In this document: positions 1-12,000 of the stretch, piece by piece
Layout of the letters: every line of letters begins with the position of its first letter
Position numbering within the stretch: the stretch's first letter is position 1
From: Ceratodon purpureus
Lineage: Eukaryota > Streptophyta > Bryopsida > Pseudoditrichales > Ditrichaceae
DNA length: 64,000 nt
Assembly: GCA_014871385.1 (NCBI GenBank)
Contig: CM026426.1
Span: 66,983,692-67,047,691, forward strand
Direction: 5' to 3'
Made by a program: the position numbers and the translations under genes
Notes under the pieces: generated by a model
Database searches by the model: none
What the model was told of the DNA's origin: nothing
The model's input: only the letters and a program-made list of their open reading frames with translations

Positions 1-52
1 GTTATCCGTCAAAATCACTACAACATCAATCAAGGGAAAAGAATGGTATGAA

Positions 53-892
53 TTGTTTCAAGAAATAGTAGAGGATGGATTTCGACGTGAGCAGGAGTTT
101 GAAATAACGAATGTGCAAAAATTGGTGGATGCGGAGTATGCTTGGATTAAAGCACCCTCTCCAAAGGAAGTCAAAAGATTTAAGGAGCACAAACTTTCGT
201 TCTTCAATGAAATAGTGGATGTGAATTTTGCAAGAAATAATAAAATGTCGAAGGATGACAAGGCTAGGAAGAATGCAGTCATCCTCATTGCCCGTAACCT
301 CAACAAAGTAAAAACAACCATGCAAATTGAGGAGGCTATCCGAAAATGCATGGTGGATGGAAATGTCTTCGGTTTTTACTTTAGGCTTGAGAATGGGAAA
401 CATACGGGTTCTTGCAATGTCTAATGTCTCAACTCATTTGTTTATAAAAACTTTGTGAAGAAAAATGAAAAAATATTAGAAAAATATGTAGAATTCACCC
501 CCCATCCAAAGAGTCTTGATGGAGTCAATGCACCTAGTAAAGAGGAATTAGTGAGGTTGGGATTTACGAATGTTAGCACCGCTCGTGCAAACACTATCAC
601 AGCCTTGGAGAATGGACCACATTAAGCTACCTCCAACGAGGATTTAAACAAGATGGTTGAAGAGGCGGTAAAGAAGGGGGCGGATGAAATCCGCAAGGAA
701 ATGGTAAGTTTGAAAAGTGAGATTGTACAAGAGGCAAAAGTGTATGCCAACCATGTACAAATGGAAGCAAACAAGAACTCCAAGCTTCAAATGAAACTCC
801 TTCAAAATCAAATGCAGAAAACTTTGGATTCAATTGAAGCGGCAAATCCGGGGATTTTGGAGATTGATGGAAACATGGACTTGACAAACTAG
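53..892 (+). pseudogene. LINE ORF1-like (gag-like) remnant
   Basis: A basic, partly helical protein is readable from 53 to 424, then onward in frames broken by TAA at 422-424 and near 624. Both stops sit where related ORF1 proteins, as far as I recall, have glutamine, which fits CAA to TAA. The phrase VEFTPHPKSLDGVNAPS near 500-545 is typical of a plant LINE ORF1 family. The last part (653-892) is a charged helix likely to form a coiled coil. It would bind element RNA in a ribonucleoprotein particle. It precedes the RT region on the same strand, as expected for a bicistronic LINE. Confidence 0.6.
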
Positions 893-949
893 ATTTGACA
901 AATATCCCGCCGGTTGATTATTCTAAGCTATTAATAGTATATTTTTATA

Positions 950-1165
950 TTAGATATAACAAAAAATTATTTATAGTATTAATAAATACTAAAAATAAAA
1001 ACCTGTTTATAGTATTAATGAATACTATAAATAACAATCTATTTATAATAGCAATATATACCAAAAATAAACCCCTATTTATAGTATCAATAATTTCTTT
1101 AAATAGGTCTAAAAATCTATTTATAGTATTAATAAATACTATATATAAACATCCAAAAATAACTT
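950..1165. repeat. AT-rich tandem array of palindromic units
   Basis: About four units of 45-60 bp each carry the core TTTATAGTATTAATAAATAC or a close variant. The core is itself nearly palindromic (TATAGTATTAATA/ATACTATA), so both strands read alike. The array lies between the ORF1 and RT remnants of the LINE. It may be a local expansion of an AT-rich hairpin. No gene function is apparent. Confidence 0.7.
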
Positions 1166-1475
1166 CAACCAATTCTTAAAAAAGATACAGTTTAGAAACC
1201 ACAAAAACAAACAAAATGGCCTCAGCCTATCGGCCTCGCCACAAATTATAATGTAACAAAAACCAAAATAAACACAAAACTCTATTGCTAATAAAAAAAC
1301 ACTAAACTCAAAACTCAAATAATATCTATAGAAACTCTAAACTCATATATAATGCTAATAAATATTAAAAACAAACGTCTATATATCACACTAACAAATC
1401 CAAAAATCACGAAACAATCGTCATCACTTATTTATCTAAGACTGTATTCACAAAGCAGTCTCAAAATACCGCCAA
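1166..1475. other. AT-rich spacer inside the LINE
   Basis: No open frame or known signal is visible. The base composition continues that of the LINE. The endonuclease part of ORF2 would be expected here but is absent. Confidence 0.5.
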
Positions 1476-4400
1476 ATGTATGAAAAAAGCCCCAAGAAAA
1501 TAAATAGAAAAGTCTTCAAAAATTCTGAAACTTCACCTCTAGACTCCATCATTAATAGACAAAATAATATTCTAACCAGCCCTGAAGATATTGCACAAGA
1601 AATACACATTCAACAATCTATCAGTAACCGCCCAACAGTTCTTACATGCCACTATCAAAATACCCATCAATCACACTGCGCATGCAGTGTCAGACAATAC
1701 CCATGGCACGACTTAGAAGGATTCACAATTGACCTACGCGGAGAACCGGAAATCCCTCTACACACATACTTCGATCAAGAAACCTACGACTTTTGCCTTA
1801 AGAACCTAGGAAATAACAAAGCTCCAGGCCCTGACAAAATCCCTAACTCAATCTTGAAAAACATGCCTCCACGATTCCACAAATTACTCTTCTTATTTTT
1901 TAAACATTGTTACAAACAAAAAAAAATCCCAGCAACATGGAAAACTAGCCTAACAGTATTATTATATAAAAAAGGTGACCCATTTCAATTAACCAACCAT
2001 AAACCTATTGCACTAGCAAACACAATCTACAAACTTTTTACAAGTACATTAACTTCTATCATCTCTGCTTATGGTGAAAAACACCAAATCTTATACGACA
2101 GCTAAGAAGGATTTAGAGCAGAACGAGGAACTTCTAGACAACTTCAAATCCTCATTGCAGCACTAGAAGATGCGAGATTCACAAACCAAGACATATACAT
2201 TCTATATATAGACTTCAAAAATGCCTTCGGCTCTATCGATCATGCAAGACTCCTAGCCATTATGAAAGACCTTAGATACCCTTCTGACGCTATAAATCTA
2301 GTTGGAAACATCTACTCACAATCCTCCACCTTATACTCTAGACAACACTTTGGCAAAACTCTACCGATCCCCATTCAAAGAGGAACAATGCAAGGAGATA
2401 CACTCAGCCCCTATTTATTTATAATATTTTTAGAACCTCTTCAGAGATGGCTACAACAAGGAGACAATGGTTACACCTTTAGCATTTCCAAAGTTACAAT
2501 CTCCTCCGCAACATACGCTAATGATCTCGCAACAATTGCCAACAAACTAGAATCTCTACAAACTCAACTAAATAAACTAGATAAATTCTGTGAATGGGCA
2601 AGAATGGACCTCAGAATCTCTAAATGTGCAGTGACCGGATGCCCTAAGAAATCCAAAATGAACCTAATTGCATTCAAAGCCCAAATACAAGCCACCAACA
2701 TAAACTTTAGAAATCAACCACTACCAGTTTTAGACCAACATGAACCCTACACATATCTTGGCATAAACTTGGCCCCATCTCTAAAATGGGGAACACAGAT
2801 AAACACCACCACCGCTAAAGTCGTCAAACAATGTCAAGCCCTTGTATCTTGCCCAGCCACTATGAAACAAAAAATCAGTATGGCGGATACAGTGGTATGT
2901 ATCCAATATGTGGATTACCAAAATGCACCTCCAATGTTGCCACACAACTCACACACAACCTATTTGGAATAGAAGCATTCTCACTAAAAAATGCCTACTT
3001 AAGATGCCCTTAATGATAAAGGTAGACTTGGTAAAATATACTATGGATTGATACAATTTATACTTGCAAGTTTTGGAGGCTCCAAAGAAATAGACCGCAT
3101 TAACTACCAACACTGCGTGAGATCACCTATCACTAGGACATTATTTCTACTCAAACATGAAGCCGGTGTCCACCTTAAAAGTACAATAGATTGCTTTCTA
3201 TTAAATCCATCTCAACTAGAAACGGCATGGATGAGGGAAGCACAAAACCTAAATGGCCTTAATCCCAACACATCTTTCAAATTACTACAAAAACTACTAT
3301 CACATAATATAACAAAACTAGAACAAATAACCATGTCTAATGGCACCATCCTAATGAACCCAGATGACTTTAAAATGTTCCATCGCAATCCCACAAAACT
3401 CATCAAAAGTGCTCTAAATCTTGCCAACCAACTATTTTGCTACCCCTCTTGCCACCACGAATGCCACCCACCATGCCGGTTCCATCACCCCTAAAGAACT
3501 CTAAAAAATGACTACATTATATTAAACCACAATATCCTCCTCCTAAAACTAACCCCCCCTATAAATCCAAACCCTCCTATCCCAAAACTCCCCTTCCTCC
3601 CAAAAACATACTTAAAAATCCCCGACAATTCCCCATTCACGAAATAATAGATCACGAACATCGTAAAATCAAAGATAAGTATTGGATTTTCAAAAAGGAC
3701 ACCATATACTTATGCCAATGGAACACGCCAAACAACAACTCATACCACAAATGGCAAACTCAAAGAGAATTATTCCCCTTAAACGACTTCCAAACATGTC
3801 ATCACAACACTGAAATAGTTATCCGATACTATACAAAACAACAACATAAACATTGTTCAGACACCATCAAAAAACACTTCTCTATCACACAAGCAAAAGA
3901 TACAAGGTATATTATTCCAGCCACAACCATCCCATTAGCTCACATCTCTATTAATGAATGTAACCCAGAAATCGACATTCAAACAAATTCAAACACAATA
4001 CAAACAAACTTAAACGTAGCACATATATACGAAGAAAATGACCGACACCTCATCACCATTCCAAAAATACGATTATTATGGCTATAGAAACAATATCACA
4101 ATGCAAAAAATACCCCACATGGCCTAGAACCTCAAATCCAAACTTTTGAAACCGAAATTGTATGGCTCTACCAAAGATATAAATACTGCATCCCCAAAAA
4201 TGACCCACTTTAATGTGCCCAATACACCATACCAATTCAAATACTAGACTTTCTCATTAAAACATTCAATATTCAAACATCATACTTCTCATCCCCACTT
4301 ACATGCCCCACACAATTTAGCCAATTCTACTCACCATTTTCCGGTGATATTATTTTTGGTTCCCTAGGGAAAGCATTTGATCACAAATGAAAGGTATTGG

Positions 4401-5242
4401 CTACGCCCATCCCCATAATGAAACAGACCTGCAACAAACCATCCATTGGGCCCGTCTTGCGGCTAAAAACGATCCAAACACAATCACTATAATCATATCC
4501 CCAGACACTAACTGGTACCAAAATTTCAATCCATACATTGGCCACTTCCCAGGTACACACATCATTGCCCATTTTGCTGCAGATACCGTCACATATATAG
4601 AACCTACAATACCTCCCGACGTCAATACTGAAAGAAAAAGAACTGTCCACCCTACAAATACTTTGCATCCATCACCAAAACAACAATATCGGTAACCAAG
4701 AACAAATGAATCAACTCAATCCCATCATAACTAACCTAAAAATACCACAGATTTAGACAAAAAGTGCTCCCCCTACCCCCTTAAATACCTCGGTCAAACC
4801 CAGTAAGAAATGGTCCAAATTAGACTACCCTAACACACTAACAAATAGCCCCACACATATCCCCCCAATCCCAAACTACCATACAAACCTACGACTAAAA
4901 TTCAAAGCCCAACTCAGTTATTACACCGATGGCTCCTTCATACCTCCAAAAGAAATTGGCCCCAATAATGAATGGATGAGGGAAAAAGCTGGATATGGCA
5001 TCTACAGCCCTAAAGGTATTAACATCCCCAAAAGACTCCATGGACACCAAAACATTCTACGAGCTGAAATGATGGCTATACACGAAACACTAAAAATCAT
5101 CAACACACAATTTCCTAATGAACCCGCATATATATTTATTGACTGCCTAAACGTACTATATTTACCAAACAGGCAAATTAAGCACCCCACACTACACAAC
5201 AGTCATCCCGACCAAACCTCACTTGCCTCCATGGCAATTTAG
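1476..5242 (+). pseudogene. LINE ORF2 remnant: reverse transcriptase and RNase H
   Basis: RT blocks appear in order: NNKAPGPDKIPNSILKNMP near 1810, HKPIALANTIYK near 2005, GFRAERGTSRQL after a TAA at 2103, IDFKNAFGSIDH near 2210, and TYANDLATIAN near 2515, where the usual FADD/YADD box has become YAND. A deletion with a frame change lies near 2970-3010. From 3600 one frame holds a chromodomain-like stretch (IIDHEHRKIKDKYW), then KGIGYAHPHNETDLQQ near 4390, common in this LINE group. RNase H follows at 4918-5242 with YYTDGSF and AEMMAIHE, truncated after IDCLNVLYL. Stops TAG (4085), TAA (about 4212) and TGA (4388) interrupt the frame. The altered catalytic box alone should abolish polymerase activity. 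Confidence 0.85.
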
Positions 5243-5419
5243 GATATTTCAATTTGCTATTAGGCTATCGAAGTGTTTCCATTTAAAATAAAGGTTGGTA
5301 TGTGTAAATGACATGGCTTTTTATATTTGAACTGTTAATAGAGTGAAAAGGATGACTGCCGATATATCATTGATGATACAAATTAAGCTTTTCCTTGACG
5401 TGACTCTTATGATATCTCA

Positions 5420-6798
5420 TTGTATTATGTACAGTTTTTACTGATTTGGGTATTATACGATTCTAAGAATATATATTTCTCTTCACTACGGGCTAAGCCT
5501 ACCGTAGGGACAAGAAGCCAGGCGAGTGTTGCCATCAGAAAACGTGGGAAACCGAACTGGGTGGGGGGACTGTTTGCCAACTCTGTGGAGCCAGAACCTT
5601 GTGACATGCGTGCACATACAAGGTGGAGGCCTATCTTGCCAATTCCGTTGCATAGAGTGCACATTTATACACTCCATGCCCTAGTTTGCCTAGCGGAGAA
5701 GATTGTGCATCAACATATCATTTATGTCTGGAACAAACAAGACCAAAGACTGAGGGCTACAGCAATAGAGCAAATGGAGAAGTCCTTGTCAGCTATCGGG
5801 GCTCACGGTGGAAATCTGGAGATTAGAAAGGATCCAAAAGTGAATGGCAGCACACGAATTTGCTACAGAAGCCATCTTTCAGTGGGGTTGTTGCCAGCAG
5901 ACTATTTAAACCAAGCGGTTGGTCTGGCAAGGAGAAGGCCTGGAAAGACATATGTGAAGCAGAGAGCAATAATAGTGGCGGTGGTGCACATCGTAGGGCG
6001 AGGGCTGCTATGTGGCAAGCCTTTGAAGAGGTTCTACCATATTTTAGCGGCTTGGTGTTGACAGCAGAACAACGACTCCAGTTCAAAGGGAAGATAGAAA
6101 CCTAGGGGAGAACATTTTTGGAGGCCTTTGGAGAGGAGCATGTGTCGCACTACATGCTGAGTTATATCCACGATGTTTGGGATGAATTAGGGGTTGATGG
6201 CTGACTTTACTTTCTTCAATTCTCAATCCAAGACTAATCCCGGAGTGGTTGTTGACTGCATATACTTGTCAGACATGGCAGTTGGTTTGTGGAGGAATAT
6301 GGTAGTCTGGCTGTATCGAGTTGCTAGGGTATGGAGAAATCCCATCATCAAGCGAAGGCAGCGAATCAAGCGCATACAGCTCATGGTGGTGGCAAATAGC
6401 GCATCAGTGTTATTTTGCAACAATTCCAGCATTGGTACCGAAATATACAGCATCGGTATAAGAAGAAATTAAAGTGCACCAGGGTTCTCAATACCCCGGA
6501 TGATGAGGCAAGATTGGCGGCTATGCATAAAAGGCGAGAACAGTGGCATGGATCAAATGCTGCCAGGGCTTTGGAGAATTGGCGGTCAAGGCGACGGCGT
6601 GTTGGCAGCGCTTGGGTGTGTGATAACACCGTTGGAGGTGGTGGAGCCAACAATGCTCAAGCAAGGGGTTCTGCCGACGAAGATGACCTCGGGGAGGATG
6701 GCAACAATGTGGATCCGGAGGAAGGTCGCAACTCCACTCACGGTGACGACCCTGGCAACAACGTGGACAGCGATGAGACTTGCAATGACCGTGTGTGA
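5420..6798 (+). pseudogene. Decayed unknown ORF
   Basis: Protein-like sequence runs through several frames. Examples are WDELGVDG near 6190, SQSKTNPGVVVDCIYL near 6225, MEKSHHQAKAANQAH near 6330, and a basic stretch HWYRNIQHRYKKKLKC near 6425 followed by a Gly/Asp/Asn-rich acidic tail (6600-6798). Frame changes near 5860 and 6200 and scattered stops show it is broken. I do not recognise the family. The order (globular, His/Lys-rich, acidic tail) and the surroundings suggest a transposon protein. Confidence that it was once coding is moderate. Its function is unknown. Confidence 0.4.
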
Positions 6799-7260
6799 AT
6801 TGAGTACAATGCGTTCTAAACTCATTGGATGGACATCTAGAATATGGCAAGATTTTTTATTTTTTTTCTTAATCGGAGTTGACAGGGGTTCTTCTTTGAA
6901 CATGTTTTTTGGTTTCATTCTAGAATAGCCATTTACGAATATATGTATTAAATTTTCCGGATTGATTCATGTGTAATTCACTAAAGTGACTGATCCATAG
7001 CTATGTGGAACTCCATGATTAATAATGAGGCACCCTTGGAGATGGTAGTAACTCCACTGACAGTGAGGTTGCTGGCAGCAAAGAGGACAGTGACAACGCG
7101 AGCAATGGCCGTGTGTGATTTGACCGCAATGTGTCTTGGTATTTATGTTTTAGCTATGTAGAATGTGGCTGGCGACAGTGTTTTTTTTAAATCAGTTAGA
7201 CCATGGTTCTCCCTTAAACTTGTTTTGTGGATAACTCATGAAAGTGCCTAGTCCATGCAA
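6724..7260. repeat. Diverged tandem duplication of about 310 bp
   Basis: The segment at 6724-6816 matches 7045-7138 (shared blocks include AACTCCACT, ACGTGGACAG/GAGGACAGTG, and GACCGTGTGTGA/GGCCGTGTGTGA). The following T-rich tract and the CACTAAAGTGACTGATCCAT motif near 6978 recur near 7235. The first copy contains the end of the upstream ORF, so the duplication covered its 3' end and trailer. Confidence 0.65.
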
Positions 7261-7307
7261 TTATTAGTCTCTTTAATTAATGGGTCTTAGTAATTATATG
7301 TACTGGT

Positions 7308-7374
7308 AATTGTCTTAGAAATTAAAATTGTCTTAGTAAATGCTAAAATTAAGATTTTAATTTCTAAGACAATT
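7308..7374. repeat. Perfect 21-bp inverted repeat (hairpin)
   Basis: The arm at 7308-7328 is the exact reverse complement of 7354-7374, with a 25-bp loop. The arms are A/T-rich. It stands alone between two decayed genes. It could be a relic of a MITE-like element, a small-RNA hairpin, or a slippage product. No flanking target duplication is clear. Confidence 0.75.
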
Positions 7375-7469
7375 TTCTAAGTACCCATATCAAATAAGGA
7401 TGTGTGGTTTAGGGCCATGGCAATGATTTGCATGGAGTGGCAATTAAGGGGATATGAGAGCTTCCCACC

Positions 7470-8281
7470 AACTCCTTAACCTCCCCTCATTAAACTCTGT
7501 TTGAGACTCTTAACCCCCCTAACCAAGGACGCCCAGGTGGTTGACTCCAGCACGGATCCCCCTCTCTTTTCTTCTCTTCTTCCAGTAGGCCGCACGTGGT
7601 TGACTCCAGCACAAGTCTGTGCCTAGAGCAGCCGAAGCCGCTCCCCTTGCGATCAGCAAGCGCCCGGGCTTTTCTTGTTTTTTCAATTGTTGTTGTGGGT
7701 GCCGGGGAGAGACTGTGAAGGAGAAGAAGCGCCTCTTCGTGCCGTTGATGATCGGGAGCAGGTGACAAAGAGCAGGTGACGAAGAGCCGTTGCAATGTGT
7801 TGCTCGAAGGAGCTGCAGCGCCCTCTTCGGGCCGTGGACGAGGAGGTAGCAGAGTTTAGGCACAAGGAGCTGCGGAGGCGCAAGGGGCTGCGAGGAGCTG
7901 CAAGGTGCAAGGAGGCCTCTCTTCATTAAACTCTGTTTGAGACTCTTAACCCCCTCTAAATCCCCCAAACCCCATCTAAAGGCGTCCCAATGTCCTCTTG
8001 ACTCTACACTCGGCCTAGTTTCCAAGGACCTACAGGTGGTTGACTCCAGTACGGATCCCCCCCTCTTTTCTAGCCCTCTTCCCATACGCCGCACTTGGTT
8101 GACTCCAACACCTTGTCTGCCCCTAGAGGGGCCGAAGCCTCTCCTCTTGCTTTCAGCAAGCCCCCAGGCGATTTGATTTTCCAATTGGTGTTGTGGGTGC
8201 CGGGGAGATACCGTGGAGGAAAAGAAGTGCCCTCCTCGTGCCGTTGAGGATTGGGAGCAGGTGACAAAGAGCGGCAGGAGG
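7470..8281. repeat. Tandem duplication, period about 450 bp
   Basis: The segment at 7470-7795 recurs at 7919-8281. Shared blocks include TTAAACTCTGTTTGAGACTC, GGTGGTTGACTCCAG, TGTGGGTGCCGGGGAGA and GGGAGCAGGTGACAAAGAGC. It lies upstream of the GC-rich RING-like gene and may be its promoter and leader. The minus-strand open frames here follow from the G/C bias and the repeat and are not taken as genes. Confidence 0.8.
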
Positions 8282-8391
8282 ACCGACAAGAAGTCGGAGG
8301 AGCCATTGCGGTTTGCAGCTCGGAGGACCTACAGACGGCGGAGGAAGGGGCATTAAGTAACTAGGTCGGCCTCAGGGTCGAGTAGCTGCAG

Positions 8392-8645
8392 TCGCAAGGA
8401 GCTGCGGAGGCGCAAGGGGCTGCGGGGAGCTGCGAGGCGCAAAAAGGCGAGTGTCCAAGGGCCCAAGGGGCGAGCTGCAGAGGTGCAAGGGGCGAGCTGC
8501 GGGGGCGCAAGGGACGAGCTGCGAAGGCGTACAAGGCGAGCTGAAGAGGCGCACAGGGCGAGCTATAGAGGCGCAGCAAGTGAGCTGCGGAGAATCGAGT
8601 GTTGAGCTGCGGAGAAGCGAGGGTTGAGCTGCGGAGGCGCAACGC
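8392..8645. repeat. GC-rich minisatellite (unit about 24 bp)
   Basis: About ten imperfect units contain GGCGAGCTGCGGAGGCGCAA or a variant. A short relative occurs at 7865-7905. The array ends just before a 5' splice site (GAG|GTAAGT at 8670/8671), so it seems to form part of the untranslated first exon of the gene beginning at 8877. Confidence 0.8.
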
Positions 8646-8876
8646 GCGGACTGCTTAGGACCCTAGCGAGGTAAGTTTCCAATCATTGCTCTCACCTCTT
8701 CTCATTGTCTTTTTCCAGTTGAGTTGGAGTGAATCAGCCATGGCAAGTCGTGAGGTTCCAAGTTCAGCCATGGCCGCCACATTTCTCAGTTCTAAAAGAT
8801 TTTTTGGGAAACAATTTAACTAGTCCAATCCGCAAGAGTAATCCTCCGTCACTGGTCTTTTGTTTTCCAGCCTGCC

Positions 8877-11143
8877 ATGCGCAATCCCCGTATTGTAAAA
8901 TCTGTTGTGTTTGCACTACCAGCGCCAAGAATGTCGAGCCGTAGGAGGGGAAAGGCGGCGGCTTCTCGAGAGGAGGATCGCACTCAGAAGAAGGAGGTCG
9001 TGGAAAAGAAGGAGGTCGTGGAGGTTGCTGACAGCAAGGAGGAGGAAGGAGTTGAGACGCCATGGGATGATGCGTTTGATTTGGAGGCCTTACCGCCTGC
9101 ACTTCATCGACAGCTCCACCACCTCGCCCCATTTCTGCTGGGTAGGCGTGCTGCGGATTACGATGAGGACTTCTTCCACCGCACCTTGGGGCTCTCCAAT
9201 GTGGGGTTCAAGTTCATTGACCTCAGCGGCGATAAGCATTGCAGGAAGGCCGACTTCATCGACAGATGGCCAGAGCGTTATTCTGGGCGGCACTATGTTG
9301 CTGACAGTGAGGATGGGGAGGCCGTGACGAATTGCTTGCTCCAATACCGGAAGACCTATAGAGGTGACCCCGACAATTGAGCATTCGGGACCTCCTTCCT
9401 TCAAGCTTGACACCTCTTCTTTGAGGAGGGCGTGGATGTCAACTTCGCCCTAAAGGCAGAGGCCCTTCAGAAAGCGCGTGAGAAGCTGCTAGGGCGTAAT
9501 CCGCAGAAGTTGACACCCCCGGCCTTGAGGGAGCAGATTGAAGCCATCATCGACTTCCTTGCTGGCCACATCCTCGGTGCTGGCAGCAAAGGCAAGGGCG
9601 GAGGGGCGGAGGCGAGCTGCGGAGCCAAAGGCAGTTGGAGCCACCTCCAAGGCCGTCACGGCAGCGGAGGCGAAGAAGGTCAGGGGTCCTAGATCCTTGC
9701 CCACTCCTGCCAAGGCCGTGGAGGAGAAGAAGGCCGTGGAGACCCCAGCTGCCACTGCCATCAAGGTGCAGCCCTTGGTGGCAACGGATCCGAAGCAGGT
9801 CCTAGAGCAGCAGCGCCAGCGTCAAGAAGAAGTCATTGGAGGCGGCACTTGTGAAGGTGGAGGCCAGCCGGGACCGCGTGAAGGTCGACCTTGCAACCCA
9901 GCGGGACTACATCAAGGCCAAGGAGGCCGAGGAGTCCAAGCTCTACGACGACATCTTCTTCGCCCGAGAGGCCGGCAAGAAGGCCGCGGCTGATGTCAAC
10001 GATCAAGAGAAGAGGCGCTTTGATCAGGCGGCCCGCTTAGGCTAAGACAAGCTGGGGCATGCAAGCAAGGCACTTGAGGAGGCCTAGGGCCGCATTGATA
10101 GGATCTACAAGAAGTTGGAGGAGATGGAAGCCGATGAGCAGAGAAGGCATGCTGAGGTTTCCGCGCTAAGAGCGGAGATCTCGGCCTTGGAGTTGGCATC
10201 AACTTTCTTGCGGCCGAAGAAGGTGTCGGCTCGTTACCCCCGGGAGTTCCAGGTGTTGCCAATAGCCTTGAACGACCCATGCCCCTTCTGCGCACGTTAC
10301 TTCGTTGACACCTGCTGCGTACCTCTGACCTGCGGCTGCTTGGCACATCCCCATTGTATGTTTGAGGCAGTCTTCTCCCAGGACGCCCGATGCCGTTGAT
10401 GCGAGCGGGGCATGACTAGTAGATGGCTTGGGGAGTGGGGCTTCGACCTTGACTCCAAGGCCGCGGAGGAATTACGCCTCACCGACGAGATTCTACTGGC
10501 CGAGCCCGCTTCACCCCGTGCTCGCAGCAAGGTCTCTGCTGGCAGCAAGCGGCCCGCCGCCCCCTCTGTACCCGCGCTTCCGTAGAAGAAAGCCAAGACC
10601 GGGACTGGAGACATCCCTGGTCCATCAACTGATCTCAACAAACGGCCCGCTCCTGCCAAAGGCAATCTAGGTTTCTTGTCCCAAAACCTACCCACCTATT
10701 GCTTGTTGCCTGCCCTATTTCCACATCTAAAGGTAACTTCTTTTCTAATTCTTTTTTGTTGGCAGCAACTGCAGAGGATGCTCTCCCCGACTCAGACTCC
10801 TTAGCGTTCGATCCCACGCAGGTCTCTCCTTGTGAGACCCAGGCAGCCTTATCCGGAGATGGGAACCGTGACTCCTCCGCCACCATGCAAGGACCGGGTG
10901 GAGGTGAGAAGAACGAGGACGACACCTACATGGAGGGACTGTCGAGCCTTGTTGAGGTAATTGCCACTAATGCAACCATGGAGTAGATTCCCACCTTGGA
11001 CAGTTTTCTAGGCCGGGTTAGGGGTTTGCTGGCAGCGAATTTAGGTCCGGACTTTTATGGGCCACCTTTCTCAAACATTTCTGAAATTGAAAACAATTTG
11101 CCTTTGGAGTGCCATGTCTCTTTGAAAGAAATGGCATTCTTGT
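8877..11143 (+). pseudogene. Basic/coiled-coil protein with RING-like zinc finger, degraded
   Basis: The start ATG at 8877 follows a clean 3' splice site (TTTTCCAG at 8863-8870), and an untranslated exon ends at 8670. Order: Lys/Glu-rich N-terminus, a globular block to 9380 (FDLEALPPALHRQLHHL), an Ala/Lys-rich linker (9540-9800), a coiled coil (9836-10220), and a RING-like finger at 10276-10420 with CPFC, CGCLAHPHC and a last Cys pair. A further exon (10768-11143) opens after TTGGCAG. The frame is cut by stops at about 9378, 9408, 10043, 10087, 10397, 10582 and 10984, mostly consistent with CAG, CAA or CGA mutated by C to T, plus frame shifts near 9600 and 9830. The finger could have acted as an E3 ligase or in DNA/RNA binding. 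I do not recognise the full protein. Confidence 0.55.
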
Positions 11144-12000
11144 AACTCTTCTTTTTTATTTGCAACTGTATTTCTTCTTTATTGTAGACTGCCGACATCA
11201 AGGGCTGCATTTTAGCCGCCATTTTATCTTTCAACTTGTTTATCTCTTCAAGCCCGCGCTATTTGAGAGCCAAGGCCGTCATCGAAGTTCTTCCCTTTGT
11301 ATTGCCCTTCTTATATGCAACGAGGTTGCATGTTTTATTTGCAAGCTCTTTTGTTCTTTATTTTTTCTTATTTCATTAATCGCTACCATGGTTCCTTTTA
11401 ATATTTGCAGATGTTATTATTTTCCATATGCGACCTACTTCATCTCTTATGTACATTTTTTTTTATTTTTGTCTTATTCTATTAGAATCAAAACACGTGG
11501 TCCTTTTTTTATTTGCAACTTTCCTTTTTTTCCTGCGTTGGCAGCAAGGGCTGCATTATACCCGCCACTGCCAGTTCAGAGCACCAGGTTCACGAAGGAG
11601 CCAACCTCTACGACTGATATGGCAAACTTTTCATTCCTTCTTAATTACTTTATATTTGTCAAGTGCCAAACTCCATTTTGTGTTTGCAACTGATTTGGTC
11701 TCTTAATTGCAATTGTTTTTATTTCTTATTTTACGCTGGCAGCACGCTCCACCATCAATGGCGCCATCGAAAGTTCTAAGCAATTTTCCGATTCAGACCC
11801 TGGCTCTTTGAAACCCCGGCCATTCTTTAGACATCCTATATTTTATTTTATTTTTTACTTGCACCCTAGATTCATTTCTTAATTGCAACTGTCTTTGTTT
11901 TTTATTTCCGCTGGCAGCACGTAGATCGAGGGTCCTTCAAATTTGTCGTATATAACACGTTAATAGAGGAAGTCCCACACAAAGTCCTGAATGGTAAGCA
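11144..12000 (+). other. T-rich intron-like blocks ending in GGCAGCA
   Basis: Three blocks, each a long T-rich tract with TTTGCAACT or AATTGCAACTG and then TTGGCAGCA or CTGGCAGCA, end at about 11546, 11744 and 11919. The same ending precedes the exon at 10768. They look like repeated introns with short intervening exons of the upstream pseudogene, or tandem copies of one intron/exon unit. No long frame is present. Confidence 0.4.

Larger units (their letters stand above)
1..5242 (+). mobile_element. Decayed non-LTR retrotransposon (LINE)
   Basis: The stretch reads in order as a LINE ORF1-like protein, an AT-rich spacer, reverse transcriptase, a long C-terminal region and the first half of an RNase H domain. 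The plus strand is A/C-rich and G-poor through about 950-4900, unlike the flanks. No endonuclease domain is readable before the RT, so the spacer at 900-1470 probably replaces a deleted segment. RNase H stops in its middle near 5240 and no poly(A) tail follows, so the 3' end is missing. The left end lies at or outside the window edge. Many in-frame stops show it is dead. Confidence 0.8.

Noticed and set aside
7519..8642. Minus-strand frames of 60-256 codons in the GC-rich repeats
   Set aside because: Low-complexity Ala/Leu/Arg/Ser/Pro sequence produced by the duplication and minisatellite. No domain is visible.
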